From: Candidatus Poribacteria bacterium
GTDB lineage: Bacteria; Poribacteria; WGA-4E; WGA-3G
DNA length: 64,000 nucleotides
NCBI GenBank assembly: GCA_022821065.1
Contig: JAJEEK010000079.1
Coordinates: 76,839-140,838, forward strand
Direction of reading: 5' to 3'
The translations under genes and the position numbers were made by a program. Below the pieces are notes generated by a model. The model searched no databases, had not been told where the DNA came from, and saw nothing but the letters and a program-made list of their open reading frames with translations. The first letter of the stretch is position 1, and the number at the start of each line of letters is the position of its first letter. Positions 9,934 through 17,728 of this stretch are shown piece after piece.

Positions 9934-10599
9934 ATGGCAAAACTTTTAACAGCCAGACAGCGTGAGATATTTAACTATATCCAGTCGCGTATTAAAGAGG
10001 GGTATCCGCCAACCATCCGTGAGATTGGTAGTAAATTCGGATTTTCCGAAAAGGCGGCACACGACCACCTCAACGCGTTGGAGAAGAAGAAGTATATTGA
10101 TCGAGAAGAAGGTAAACCGCGGGCGATTTCCATCTTGAAGGAAGCCGACCCGAAACTCGAAACCAGCAAATGGCTCGAAGGGCAGAATGCAAACCCCGCG
10201 TTAGTAGATGTACAGCGCGATATTATTGAAATCCCGATCTTTGGGCGTGTGGCAGCAGGCGCACCACTGCTCGCATCACAGAACATTGAAGGGACACTCC
10301 CGATACCAACACGCATGGTAAACAACCACGAATGTTTTGCTTTGCGTATCGTTGGATCCAGCATGATCGGTGCCGGCATCCTTGAAGGTGATTTTGTCAT
10401 TGTCAGAAGGCAGGCAAATGCCGACCCGGGCGACATTGTCGTCGCATTAGTGGACGATGAAGCGACCGTGAAACGCTTCTTTATTGACAATGGACAGGTC
10501 CGGCTGCAACCCGAAAATCCAACTATTGAACCGACTCTCTTTAATATCAATGATGTGATGATACTCGGTAAAGTCATTGGGCTTCACCGAGAGATTTAA
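9934..10599 (+). CDS. lexA: LexA, SOS-response repressor
   Basis: 221 residues. The N-terminal winged helix-turn-helix (about 1-70; YPPTIREIG, GFSEKAAHDHLNALEKK) binds SOS operators. The C-terminal S24 peptidase domain carries out RecA-stimulated self-cleavage: the cut site is Ala108-Gly109 in RVAAGAP, the nucleophile Ser143 lies in GSSM, and the general-base Lys180 lies in ATVKRF. All three elements are intact, so this is a functional, cleavable LexA. Start ATG 9934 follows AGGTGA. It stands alone in a divergent arrangement with the redoxin/PBP genes, under its own promoter. Confidence 0.96.
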   Translation: MAKLLTARQREIFNYIQSRIKEGYPPTIREIGSKFGFSEKAAHDHLNALEKKKYIDREEGKPRAISILKEADPKLETSKWLEGQNANPALVDVQRDIIEIPIFGRVAAGAPLLASQNIEGTLPIPTRMVNNHECFALRIVGSSMIGAGILEGDFVIVRRQANADPGDIVVALVDDEATVKRFFIDNGQVRLQPENPTIEPTLFNINDVMILGKVIGLHREI

Positions 10600-10642
10600 C
10601 AATCTACTGTTTTGTCACACAAAATTTGATGGGTCCTAAAGA

Positions 10643-10665
10643 TCGAGAGCACAGCTCACTCCTAC
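10643..10665. repeat. Single arm of the GTAGGAGCGAG repeat family
   Basis: The reverse complement begins GTAGGAGTGAGCTGTGCTC and is nearly identical to the arm at 467-489. It sits alone in the 210-base gap between lexA and the HAD gene. Nothing else is recognisable there. Confidence 0.5.
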
Positions 10666-10809
10666 AACAAGAGGCGTGTGGATATGAAAATCCATACGTA
10701 AAATACATATTTTCTACCCATCATTTCAAACGTGACAGAACACTGCAATGTGTTTTGATCTCAAACTGATGGGCAGAGCAGCGTATCTGCCCACTAACTC
10801 CGAAAATCC

Positions 10810-11559
10810 CTACGGCGAATCCAAAAAATCGGTCAGTTCGTGCAGATGTGAAAGTTGGACATCTACCATTGTCGAGTCGGGACACACCTTCCCTTGATGA
10901 CCCACAAGCCATGCAGTCCACATCCCTGCATTCTTACCGCCGACCATATCAGCTGAGTAACTATCGCCAACATAGATAGCATGTGATGCGGAAACACCGA
11001 GTTCCGACAACGCTGCTTCAAAAATGCGAGTGTCCGGCTTCGCTATCCCTAAAACCGTAGAATCTATAACCGCCCCGAGCAGGGGCGTGAGTTGATATTC
11101 ATCGCACCAACCGCTCGTATTTCCGAAGTTATTGCTAATAACAGCGAGTTGATAGGTACCGTGAAGCGTTTCGAGCCATCGCCGATTGTTTTTCAGATGC
11201 TCAGCAGCACCTTTGCAAAACCAATCGACATATTCATTTTTCATCTGCTCACTTAAACCTAACCGTTTGTAAATTCCGTCTGCAATGGCCTCGGTCGTCT
11301 CACGTAAATTACAACGCGCCGCATATTCAGAGGCGACTACACCGATTGGTAACATTGAACCATCTTGGTAAGACCATTCGTGAGAAGAATCACCGAGTGC
11401 GAATTCTGTTATCGTCGCTCTATCCGCCTCGTCGAACGCTTCACGCGTGATTTCTGGGTGTCGCTCGTTGATAAAATGATACGCCCGTTCCAACCAGTGG
11501 ATACCGTTTCCATCTAAAGTGCCGCCGAAATCGAATATTAATGCGCGGATATCTTTCAT
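10810..11559 (-). CDS. HAD-superfamily hydrolase
   Basis: 249 residues. HAD motif I is FDFGGTLD with nucleophile Asp10. The residue two places on is Gly instead of the Asp used as acid/base by phosphatases, as in the dehalogenase-like HAD branch. Motif II is VISNNFGN, motif III Lys is in KPDTRIF, and motif IV is VGDSYSADMVGGKNAG. A helical cap domain (about 20-110) is of subclass I type. The ATG directly abuts the TGA of the glycosyltransferase gene with no gap, and AAGGAA precedes it, so the two are translationally coupled. The substrate may be a phosphosugar given the neighbour, but this is inference. Confidence 0.85.
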   Translation of the reverse strand: MKDIRALIFDFGGTLDGNGIHWLERAYHFINERHPEITREAFDEADRATITEFALGDSSHEWSYQDGSMLPIGVVASEYAARCNLRETTEAIADGIYKRLGLSEQMKNEYVDWFCKGAAEHLKNNRRWLETLHGTYQLAVISNNFGNTSGWCDEYQLTPLLGAVIDSTVLGIAKPDTRIFEAALSELGVSASHAIYVGDSYSADMVGGKNAGMWTAWLVGHQGKVCPDSTMVDVQLSHLHELTDFLDSP

Positions 11560-12615
11560 TCAGTGTTCCTTTTTTAATTTTAATGTTCTGGCGACACGCG
11601 CCCTTTGATGTAATTGGGTCGCTAATGCTTTTACGACCTCAGCGGTGTCAATTTTCGTCATGCACAAGTACGGTGCATCCTGTCGATAGCACGTCCGTTT
11701 GTAGCACGAACGACATTCGATATGCTCTTCAATAACTGTGTGTCCAGTGCCGTAAGGTTTATGGCGAACTGGGTCCGTCGGACCGAAAAGGGCAACTGTC
11801 GGTGTACCTACTGCCGCGGCGATATGCATTGGTCCGCTATCGCAAGTCAAACACACCTCACATCTCTCTAAGAGTGCACCGAGTTGCAAAATTGATGTCT
11901 TGCCGACAAGATTAATTATCGGTAGTGAAGGAGACAATGCTTCCACAAGTGCCAACTCATTAGATGAACCCGTTAGGACAATTCTTACATCCGGTGCGAG
12001 GTGTGCAATTTGCTCGATAACCGCAGCGAAATTTGCTATATCCCACCGCTTTGTACGCCATGTTGTGCCTAAATTGAGAGCGATCAGTCTATTGGTCGAA
12101 GAGATATTTTCAGCATCCAGAAGGTCTTGAATTATTCGCCGTTCAGTATCTGTATGCCAAAACTCCAGAGAATCCAAACTTGTATCAATATCAAGCAGTT
12201 GGAGTACCCGTAAATACCGATACACCTCATGAACACTTGTATCGTCCTTGCGAGACACAGTTAGCAGCATGCCACGCCCGTTGACGTTGGTTCCCACACG
12301 CATCGGTACCCGTGCGAGGAAGGGTAGCAACGCGTTTCGGAACGAGGTAGGATGTAACACAACAGCAACATCAAACGCAGCCCTACGTATTCGACGCATC
12401 AATTCCGTGAGAGACCGATAACGCCCTCGGTTTTTGGTATCAACGATGCAAGTATCCACATAAGGATGGGGTTCCATCAAATTTGCTACAAGCGGTCGTA
12501 ACAGGAGTGTCAAATTAGATTCGGGATAGGCACGTTTCAAGGCACGCAACGCAGGCGTTAATAGCACCATATCGCCGATCCAACCGCCTGTCTGGCACAC
12601 CAAAATATTTTGCAT
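11560..12615 (-). CDS. Glycosyltransferase family 9 (heptosyltransferase-like)
   Basis: 351 residues, ATG at 12615. GT-B fold of the ADP-heptose:LPS heptosyltransferase (WaaC/WaaF) family. The N-terminal half has ILVCQTGGWIGDMVLLTPAL, the family's glycine-rich acceptor region. The C-terminal half has ALNLGTTWRTKRW and the nucleotide-sugar signature DSGPMHIAAAVGTPTVALFG (about 275-295). A short cysteine cluster (CRSCYKRTC) follows near residue 320, as in many GT9 enzymes. The presence of GT9 supports an outer membrane or surface glycan. It is the first gene of a two-gene unit with the HAD hydrolase. Confidence 0.9.
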   Translation of the reverse strand: MQNILVCQTGGWIGDMVLLTPALRALKRAYPESNLTLLLRPLVANLMEPHPYVDTCIVDTKNRGRYRSLTELMRRIRRAAFDVAVVLHPTSFRNALLPFLARVPMRVGTNVNGRGMLLTVSRKDDTSVHEVYRYLRVLQLLDIDTSLDSLEFWHTDTERRIIQDLLDAENISSTNRLIALNLGTTWRTKRWDIANFAAVIEQIAHLAPDVRIVLTGSSNELALVEALSPSLPIINLVGKTSILQLGALLERCEVCLTCDSGPMHIAAAVGTPTVALFGPTDPVRHKPYGTGHTVIEEHIECRSCYKRTCYRQDAPYLCMTKIDTAEVVKALATQLHQRARVARTLKLKKEH

Positions 12616-12650
12616 CGTCGCACCTGTGAAAAGATGACAAGCTGTCTACC

Positions 12651-13526
12651 TTAAAAAAAGAACGGATTTGACCAGGCCTTCTTACCGGTTTCGTCTGTTA
12701 TTTCAACGCGAGCGTATTTAGCACCGTTCGGAACGCTGTATGTTGCCTCCGTCAAGAGTTCACCTTCTGCCGGTAGGATTCGCCGACCGCGACTACATTC
12801 CGATTTGAAAACGATTGATTGCGCTTCTGAGCATTTGACGGTTAATTCTTTGCCGTCTAAGGCCATATCCACAATTTCCGGTCCGAGTGTAGAATAAAAC
12901 GCACCAGTTCGGAGTGCTTCCATAATGTTATCGAGCGTCAGTTCTTCTGCTTTCACCATAATCCATCCGTGGAAGCAGTCGTGTTCGGTGCCGTGTGCAT
13001 CATCTGCGGCGATGCCAAGAACGGGTCCGCCTCTATCGAGCAGATCATCCCACGCCTGTTCTGAAAAACCTTTACCGATCCCCATACAGGTGTCATTATA
13101 GACTTCAACAGCGAAGTAACCGCGCAGCGGCAGATAGTCTGTAATCGTGTGTCCGCACCAGTACGGATGACACAAAACAGCCTCGCCGCCCTGTGCTTTA
13201 ATCTCGTCAATCACTGCGTTCGGGTGCAGCTTAGCACAATTAATTGCCTCGTGGATATTAATCGCCACGAAATGATATGTCGCGCCGCCATACGGGTTTG
13301 ACGGGTGAACTTCGCTCCCTGATATTGCCAAAAAATCTGGTGTACTGTAAGCACTCACATCGTTAACCTTGCGGTGATCTGTTAGAACGAGGAAATCGTA
13401 GCCTGCTTCACGGTACGCAGCGAATCGATCCGACATGGAAAGTCGTCCATCAGATTCGGTGCTATGGCTGTGTGTATTGCCTCGATACCACTGTCCGGGT
13501 TGCTGAAAAGGATTTGCGTTGAACAT
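12651..13526 (-). CDS. PHP-domain metal-dependent phosphoesterase, copy 1
   Basis: 291 residues. The N-terminal PHP domain has the metal-binding HSH (His19, His21), DH (Asp50-His51), a CHPYW histidine, and a DDAHG motif near residue 182. About 80 residues of beta-rich C-terminal domain end in SNPFFF. Start is ATG 13526, with AAGGAG six bases upstream; a TTG at 13559 was rejected because it lacks a ribosome site. It is a tandem paralog of 13756-14631: same length, same start, roughly 80 percent identical by eye. Substrate unknown; PHP proteins hydrolyse phosphate esters. Confidence 0.88.
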   Translation of the reverse strand: MFNANPFQQPGQWYRGNTHSHSTESDGRLSMSDRFAAYREAGYDFLVLTDHRKVNDVSAYSTPDFLAISGSEVHPSNPYGGATYHFVAINIHEAINCAKLHPNAVIDEIKAQGGEAVLCHPYWCGHTITDYLPLRGYFAVEVYNDTCMGIGKGFSEQAWDDLLDRGGPVLGIAADDAHGTEHDCFHGWIMVKAEELTLDNIMEALRTGAFYSTLGPEIVDMALDGKELTVKCSEAQSIVFKSECSRGRRILPAEGELLTEATYSVPNGAKYARVEITDETGKKAWSNPFFF

Positions 13527-13755
13527 TGCTGGCTCCTTGCTTCGTAATGATGTATTCAAATTATTCGCGGATGCTCATTTATGAATCTATTGAACATCCT
13601 TACACGACCACCACTATTTTAACACATCTGTAATTGGCTTGTCAATAACTCCTCAAATCACACTTTCGTCGAACTATCACCTAATTGGCACCAAGACCCA
13701 GAGGGTTACATACAACACTCACGAAAAGGCGAGCGGATACCTCAAGATACGTGCT

Positions 13756-14631
13756 TCAAAAAAAGAAAGGGTTTGACCAAGCTTTTTTGCCGGTTTCGTC
13801 AGTTATTTCAACCCGAACATACTTGACACCTGTCGGAATGTTGTAAGTCGCTTCTGTCAAGAGTTCGCCGTTAGGCGGCAGAATTCGCTGCCCGAGACTA
13901 CATTGTGCTTTAAAAACAATTGATTGTGCCGGTGAGCATTTGACTGTCAACGCTTTACCCGCCAACGTCAGATCCGTGATTTCGGGGCCCATTGTAGAAT
14001 AGAACGCGCCGGTCCGAAGTGCTTCCATGATACTCTCAATCGTCAATTCCTGTGCTTTCACCACAATCCATCCGTGGAAGCAATCGTGTTCGGTGCCGTG
14101 TGAATCATCGGAAGCGATGCCGAGAACCGGTCCCCCTCTATCCAGTAAATCGTCCCAAGCTTGCTCGGAAAACGCTTTGCCGATGTCCATACAACCGTCG
14201 TTGTAGACCTCAATCGCGAAATAACCCCGCAATGGCAGGTAATCTGTAATGGTATGCCCGGACCAATACGGATGGCATAAAACGGCTTCGCCACCCTGCG
14301 CCTTAATCTCATCAAGCACTGCGTTTGGATGCATCTTTGCGCAACTGATTGTCTCATGAATATTAATCGCGACAAAGTGATGGATCGCGCCACCATAGGG
14401 GTTGTCAGGATGTACTTCGCTTCCTGATATCGCCAGAAAGTCTGACTTACTGTAAGCACTCACATCGTTAACTTTACGATGATCTGTCAGCACAAGGAAA
14501 TCGTATCCTGCTTCACGGTATGCTGCGAAGCGATCCGCTATGGAAAGTTGACCGTCGGATTCCGTGCTATGGCTATGTGTATTCCCTCGATACCACTGTC
14601 CGGGTTGCTGAAAAGGGTTTGCATTGAACAT
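13756..14631 (-). CDS. PHP-domain metal-dependent phosphoesterase, copy 2
   Basis: 291 residues, exactly the length of copy 1, with the same HSH, DH, CHPYW and D-S-H metal ligands. Start ATG 14631 follows AAGGAG by eight bases. Differences are spread over the whole protein, including synonymous sites, so the duplication is not recent; the metal ligands and the SNPFFF end are unchanged. Copies are separated by about 230 bases without recognisable signals. Both copies appear functional. Confidence 0.88.
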   Translation of the reverse strand: MFNANPFQQPGQWYRGNTHSHSTESDGQLSIADRFAAYREAGYDFLVLTDHRKVNDVSAYSKSDFLAISGSEVHPDNPYGGAIHHFVAINIHETISCAKMHPNAVLDEIKAQGGEAVLCHPYWSGHTITDYLPLRGYFAIEVYNDGCMDIGKAFSEQAWDDLLDRGGPVLGIASDDSHGTEHDCFHGWIVVKAQELTIESIMEALRTGAFYSTMGPEITDLTLAGKALTVKCSPAQSIVFKAQCSLGQRILPPNGELLTEATYNIPTGVKYVRVEITDETGKKAWSNPFFF

Positions 14632-14781
14632 GAAAATGACTCCTTAGTTCCGTAAGGATGTGTTTGAGCGGTTAGATGACACTGCTTTATCAATTTGTTG
14701 GAATATTTCGCGTTCCCATTTTGATTTTAGCACGTCTATCGTCTGCTTGTCAAATGTTCATGGTAAATACCAAAAACAACA

Positions 14782-14810
14782 TTGACAACAAATTCAATAT
14801 ATGATATAAT
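14782..14810 (+). promoter_or_regulatory. Consensus sigma-70 promoter of the MoeB/ThiF selenoprotein gene
   Basis: TTGACA at 14782-14787, exactly 17 bases of spacer, TATAAT at 14805-14810: a perfect match to consensus. It is 86 bases upstream of the ATG at 14896. A strong promoter argues that the UGA-interrupted gene is expressed and not a decaying pseudogene. Confidence 0.8.
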
Positions 14811-14895
14811 TGTGCAATCGCAAAAGACTGAAATTTGTAGAATCAGAATGTGAACACTTGATCTTCATATTCCTTCTCGGCAGGAGAAAAATTTT

Positions 14896-16083
14896 ATGAA
14901 ATCCTATAGAGAAATCGTTGAGGAAGCCAAAACAGAAATACCAGAAGTAACTGTTGCCGATGTGAAAACCGAACAGGAAGAAGATAGCGATTTTGTACTG
15001 CTTGATGTACGTGATGAAGACGAATATCGCGCCGGTTATATCCCGAACGCTGTCCACGTTACACGCGGAATGCTCGAATTTTCCGTTGAAAATTACATCC
15101 CTGACCGGAACCAAAAAATTGTCGTCTATTGTGCAGCAGGGCTCCGATCACTCCTCGCTGCGAAATCGCTCCGTGAAATGGGATACACCGATACCGTGTC
15201 CCTTGCAGGTGGATATCGCGATTGGTCGGCTGCAGGCTACCCCACCGAACAAGATAAACCGATGAGCCATGAGCAACTTGATCGTTATAGCAGACATTTT
15301 ATGCTGACTGAAGTCGGCGAGCAGGGACAAGCAAAACTGCTTAATGCTAAAGTCTTAATGGTCGGTGCTGGTGGGTTAGGTTCACCCGCAGGTGTCTATC
15401 TCGGTGCTGCAGGTGTCGGACACCTCGGTATTATCGATTCTGATGTCGTTGAGTTAAGCAATCTACAACGTCAGATACTCCACCGTACGGAAGCGGTCGG
15501 TACGCCAAAAGTTCAATCCGCAACGACAACGATTAAGTCGCTAAATCCAGACATCGATATCACACCGTATAACCTCCGACTGACAGCCGACAACGTTGAG
15601 GAAATTTTCTCCGAATACGATCTGATCGTTGACGGGTGTGATAACTTCGCGACCCGCTACCTCGTCAACGATGCCGCTGTGCTACTGAATAAACCGGTCG
15701 TTCACGGTAGTATCTTCCAATTTGAGGGACAGGTCACGCTCTTTAAACCGCATGAAGGACCTTGCTACCGATGCATGTATCCGACACCCCCGCCACCGGG
15801 TATGGTGCCGAGCTGAAGTGAGGCCGGTGTCCTGGGCGTGCTCCCAGGCGTAATTGGTGTTATGATGGCGACCGAAGCAATTAAATACATTATCGGTATC
15901 GGTGAACCGCTTATCGGTAGGCTCATCCTCTATGATGCACTCAGCATGACATATCGCGAAATGAAAATTAATAGAGATGAGAATTGCCCGCTCTGTGGGG
16001 ATAACCCTGTAATCACTAAATTGATTGACGATTACGACGCGGCGGCGGAAAATCCGGACACGTTCGCACCCGCCGCTGGCTGA
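14896..16083 (+). CDS. moeB: Rhodanese-ThiF/MoeB sulfur-carrier adenylyltransferase with in-frame UGA (probable selenocysteine 307)
   Basis: Read through one UGA (15814-15816) this is a complete 395-residue protein. Residues about 15-115 are a rhodanese domain with catalytic Cys79 in VVYCAAGLRS. Residues about 130-380 are an E1-like ThiF/MoeB domain: ATP loop GAGGLG at 157-162, LSNLQRQ, and two zinc CxxC pairs (Cys290/293 and Cys364/367). MoeB, ThiF and MOCS3 carry their conserved acyl-persulfide cysteine just after PPPPGxVPS. Here that codon is UGA, and the frame continues without loss as SEAGVLGVLPGVIGV. Start ATG 14896 has AGGAG at 14882-14886. The family adenylates and sulfurates MoaD/ThiS-like carriers. 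The rhodanese is N-terminal, whereas in MOCS3/MoeZ it is C-terminal. No carrier protein gene is adjacent, so the pathway is uncertain. An ordinary nonsense mutation or sequencing error is the alternative. Confidence 0.85.
15814..15848 (+). promoter_or_regulatory. UGA codon and candidate bacterial SECIS hairpin
   Basis: Fourteen bases after the UGA, CCTGGG (15831-15836) pairs perfectly with CCCAGG (15843-15848) around the six-base loop CGTGCT. Distance from UGA to the loop is 20 bases and G is the second loop base. Both match the known bacterial SECIS rules (loop 16-37 bases after UGA, G in the first two loop positions). The hairpin encodes the conserved LGVLPG stretch, so part of its symmetry could come from codon choice. 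Confidence 0.6.
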
Positions 16084-16419
16084 TATAGGCGAGGAATCGA
16101 GGGATTCCTTATATGCAATTCTTGCGAATTAAAAGGTCTGATTTCAGGAACCCACTACATTATTATGTGCTATGTTTTCTGATAGTATTTGTAGCTCATT
16201 TTTTCAGGGGGTGCTTTTGATGGCATACTCGAATCGTTCCTCTAATTACCACCACAGGTACCGTAGGCGGCAGCGTAACTACAATTGGACGGTGTGCAAG
16301 TCCTCACTGACTGGTACTATAGCGAGGATACAATCCTTATTAATAAATTAATCTTCATCAAACCGAACCTACCGGGCCTGGGTCTGAGACGTTTATTTTT
16401 CTAAAAAGGAGAAACCTAT

Positions 16420-16662
16420 ATGTTACCTTGTCCTGATTGTAACAATCCGTTGACGCAGTTTCCGATTGAACAAGACGACGTGGACCTCGTCAGTTGCGAC
16501 GGTTGCTACGGCGTATGGCTTGTCTACCCCGGCGACGACCTTGAGCGTGTAGATAACGTCGTCTTTGACGATCTGGTCGAAGCTTATGGCACTGAATATC
16601 CGATTGATGTTGATCCAAGCACAGTTGAACTCCCTGAAGAAGTTGAAGACGCGTTGATGTAG
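16420..16662 (+). CDS. Small zinc-ribbon protein
   Basis: 80 residues, ATG at 16420 preceded by AAAAGGAG. The first 35 residues hold two CxxC pairs (CPDC at 4-7 and CDGC near 27-30), a zinc ribbon resembling the TFIIB-type zinc-finger family found in small bacterial proteins. The rest is strongly acidic (many D and E) and ends in EEVEDALM. No catalytic motif. The gene lies 336 bases after the selenoprotein gene; a MITE-like element begins six bases after its stop. A partner protein or nucleic-acid role is possible but not shown. Confidence 0.7.
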   Translation: MLPCPDCNNPLTQFPIEQDDVDLVSCDGCYGVWLVYPGDDLERVDNVVFDDLVEAYGTEYPIDVDPSTVELPEEVEDALM

Positions 16663-16667
16663 ATGAG

Positions 16668-16845
16668 ATAGGACTTACGCAATTTGGGATGTAAATCGTT
16701 CTGTTCGGTGAAATTTTTTGGAAAATCCAGCGTTTTTATATCACGATGCACTTCGCATCTGGGGTTTTTGCTGGGGCGTTTCTTCAAGTACGCCGCAAAA
16801 CTGGGAAGTTTGTGGTAGAAAAAGAGGTGCATGCGTAAGTCCTAT
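16668..16845. mobile_element. MITE-like element, copy A (13-bp terminal inverted repeats)
   Basis: ATAGGACTTACGC at 16668-16680 is repeated exactly inverted at 16833-16845. The 178-base element encodes no transposase. Its left 75 bases match the reverse complement of the right half of copy B (53334-53574), including a shared GAAATTTT...AAAATCCAGCGTTTTT stretch, and its right end matches copy C (62117-62238; AACTGGGAAGTTTGTGGTA). Confidence 0.75.
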
Positions 16846-16878
16846 GAGAATCGGAAAACACAATTGAGAGACTCGAAA

Positions 16879-16914
16879 AAAAGTGTACACTTTTCTGTTT
16901 TTTTCTGATATAAT
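16879..16914 (+). promoter_or_regulatory. Palindromic possible operator and -10 box upstream of the 16946 gene
   Basis: AAAAGTGTACACTTTT at 16879-16894 is a perfect 16-base palindrome. It lies where the -35 element would be relative to TATAAT at 16909-16914. No good -35 hexamer is present, which suggests a regulator-dependent promoter with a dimeric protein bound at the palindrome. This is inference from position only. Confidence 0.45.
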
Positions 16915-16945
16915 ACTTTCAATCTAATTTTTAAGGAGGTTGGTA

Positions 16946-17650
16946 ATGCGAGTTATCATTCTATTGACAGTTCTTAGCCTAATTGTCTCCCCGGCGTTCG
17001 CGCAAAAATACATTAGTTGGGAAGCGGAGAACTTTGATGATATTAGTGGTGACAAATTTGAGGTTTTTGAAGTACCATCCGACCACATCGGTACCGCTGC
17101 CGAAGGTGTAGATGATTATACGATCGAGGAAGCGTCTGGCGGTGCTTTCATCGGCTCTGCCAACGGCATTGGAAATGATGGTAACGCATGGGTAAAATAT
17201 AACTTCTCAATTGAATTGGACGATTGGCATTTCTGGGGACGTGTGATTGCTCCCTCAGTTAGCGACAATTCCTGCTATTGGGCGTTTGACATTGATGATG
17301 CCGATGCACTTTCTACAAATAACGCGACCATGAATATCTGGGATTTCTATGAACAGGCATCGCTCCGCGAAAACTATACGACGGACTGGGTTTGGTTCCG
17401 GTTGAATACACGCGACGGTCCTTTTGAAGGAACGGAACTTGTCCAGCACGGTGATGATCCGGTTCCGGTGAATTTGTCCGCTGGTGAGCATACACTCCAC
17501 ATCGTCCATCGCGAAGATGGCACATATATCGACCAAATCTTCGCAACGACAGATATTGAATTTGACCCGAATGAAACCGATCCGCAGACCGCTGTCGAAC
17601 CTGAAAACAAACTGACGACAACTTGGGGCGCACTCAAAGGCGGACGCTAA
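16946..17650 (+). CDS. Secreted carbohydrate-binding-like protein with C-terminal LTTTWG motif
   Basis: 234 residues. ATG 16946 sits six bases after AAGGAGG; the TTG six bases earlier overlaps the ribosome site and is rejected. Signal peptide 1-20 ends AFA. The mature protein is a beta-rich domain opening with ISWEAENFD and containing GDGNAW-like and WVWFRLNTRDG strands, resembling CBM6/CBM35-type carbohydrate-binding modules (AEN start). It ends KLTTTWGALKGGR, a tail shared with the genes at 27257 and 28255. Likely secreted or surface-attached polysaccharide binding. Followed by its own terminator. Confidence 0.75.
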   Translation: MRVIILLTVLSLIVSPAFAQKYISWEAENFDDISGDKFEVFEVPSDHIGTAAEGVDDYTIEEASGGAFIGSANGIGNDGNAWVKYNFSIELDDWHFWGRVIAPSVSDNSCYWAFDIDDADALSTNNATMNIWDFYEQASLRENYTTDWVWFRLNTRDGPFEGTELVQHGDDPVPVNLSAGEHTLHIVHREDGTYIDQIFATTDIEFDPNETDPQTAVEPENKLTTTWGALKGGR

Positions 17651-17665
17651 ATCAAACAAACGCTT

Positions 17666-17692
17666 AAAGGCATCCTCTCAAAGGATGCCTTT
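17666..17692 (+). terminator. Hairpin terminator after the 16946 gene
   Basis: AAAGGCATCC pairs with GGATGCCTTT (10 bp, perfect) around TCTCAAA, starting 15 bases after the stop codon. The T tail is short (TTTATT), so termination may be partial. Confidence 0.75.
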
Positions 17693-17728
17693 ATTCGCGC
17701 TTGATACCCTCGCGGGATATATGGAAAA

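Noticed and set aside
10000..10577. Long minus-strand ORF opposite lexA
   Set aside because: It is a shadow of a clear lexA gene with no ribosome site.
15838..16083. Separate 81-residue gene starting at GTG 15838
   Set aside because: It is the C-terminal part of the MoeB/ThiF domain in the same frame, after the UGA; there is no ribosome site before the GTG.
14896..16083. Simple pseudogene interpretation of the UGA
   Set aside because: Only one stop, at the functional cysteine, no other damage, strong promoter and SECIS-like hairpin; kept as alternative but less likely.
16220..16351. Small ORF of 43 codons with AGGGGG upstream, rich in R, Y and N
   Set aside because: Its 3' end runs into a TTAATAAATTAATCTTCAT repeat block shared with MITE copy B, and no homology can be judged; chance ORF is the simplest view.
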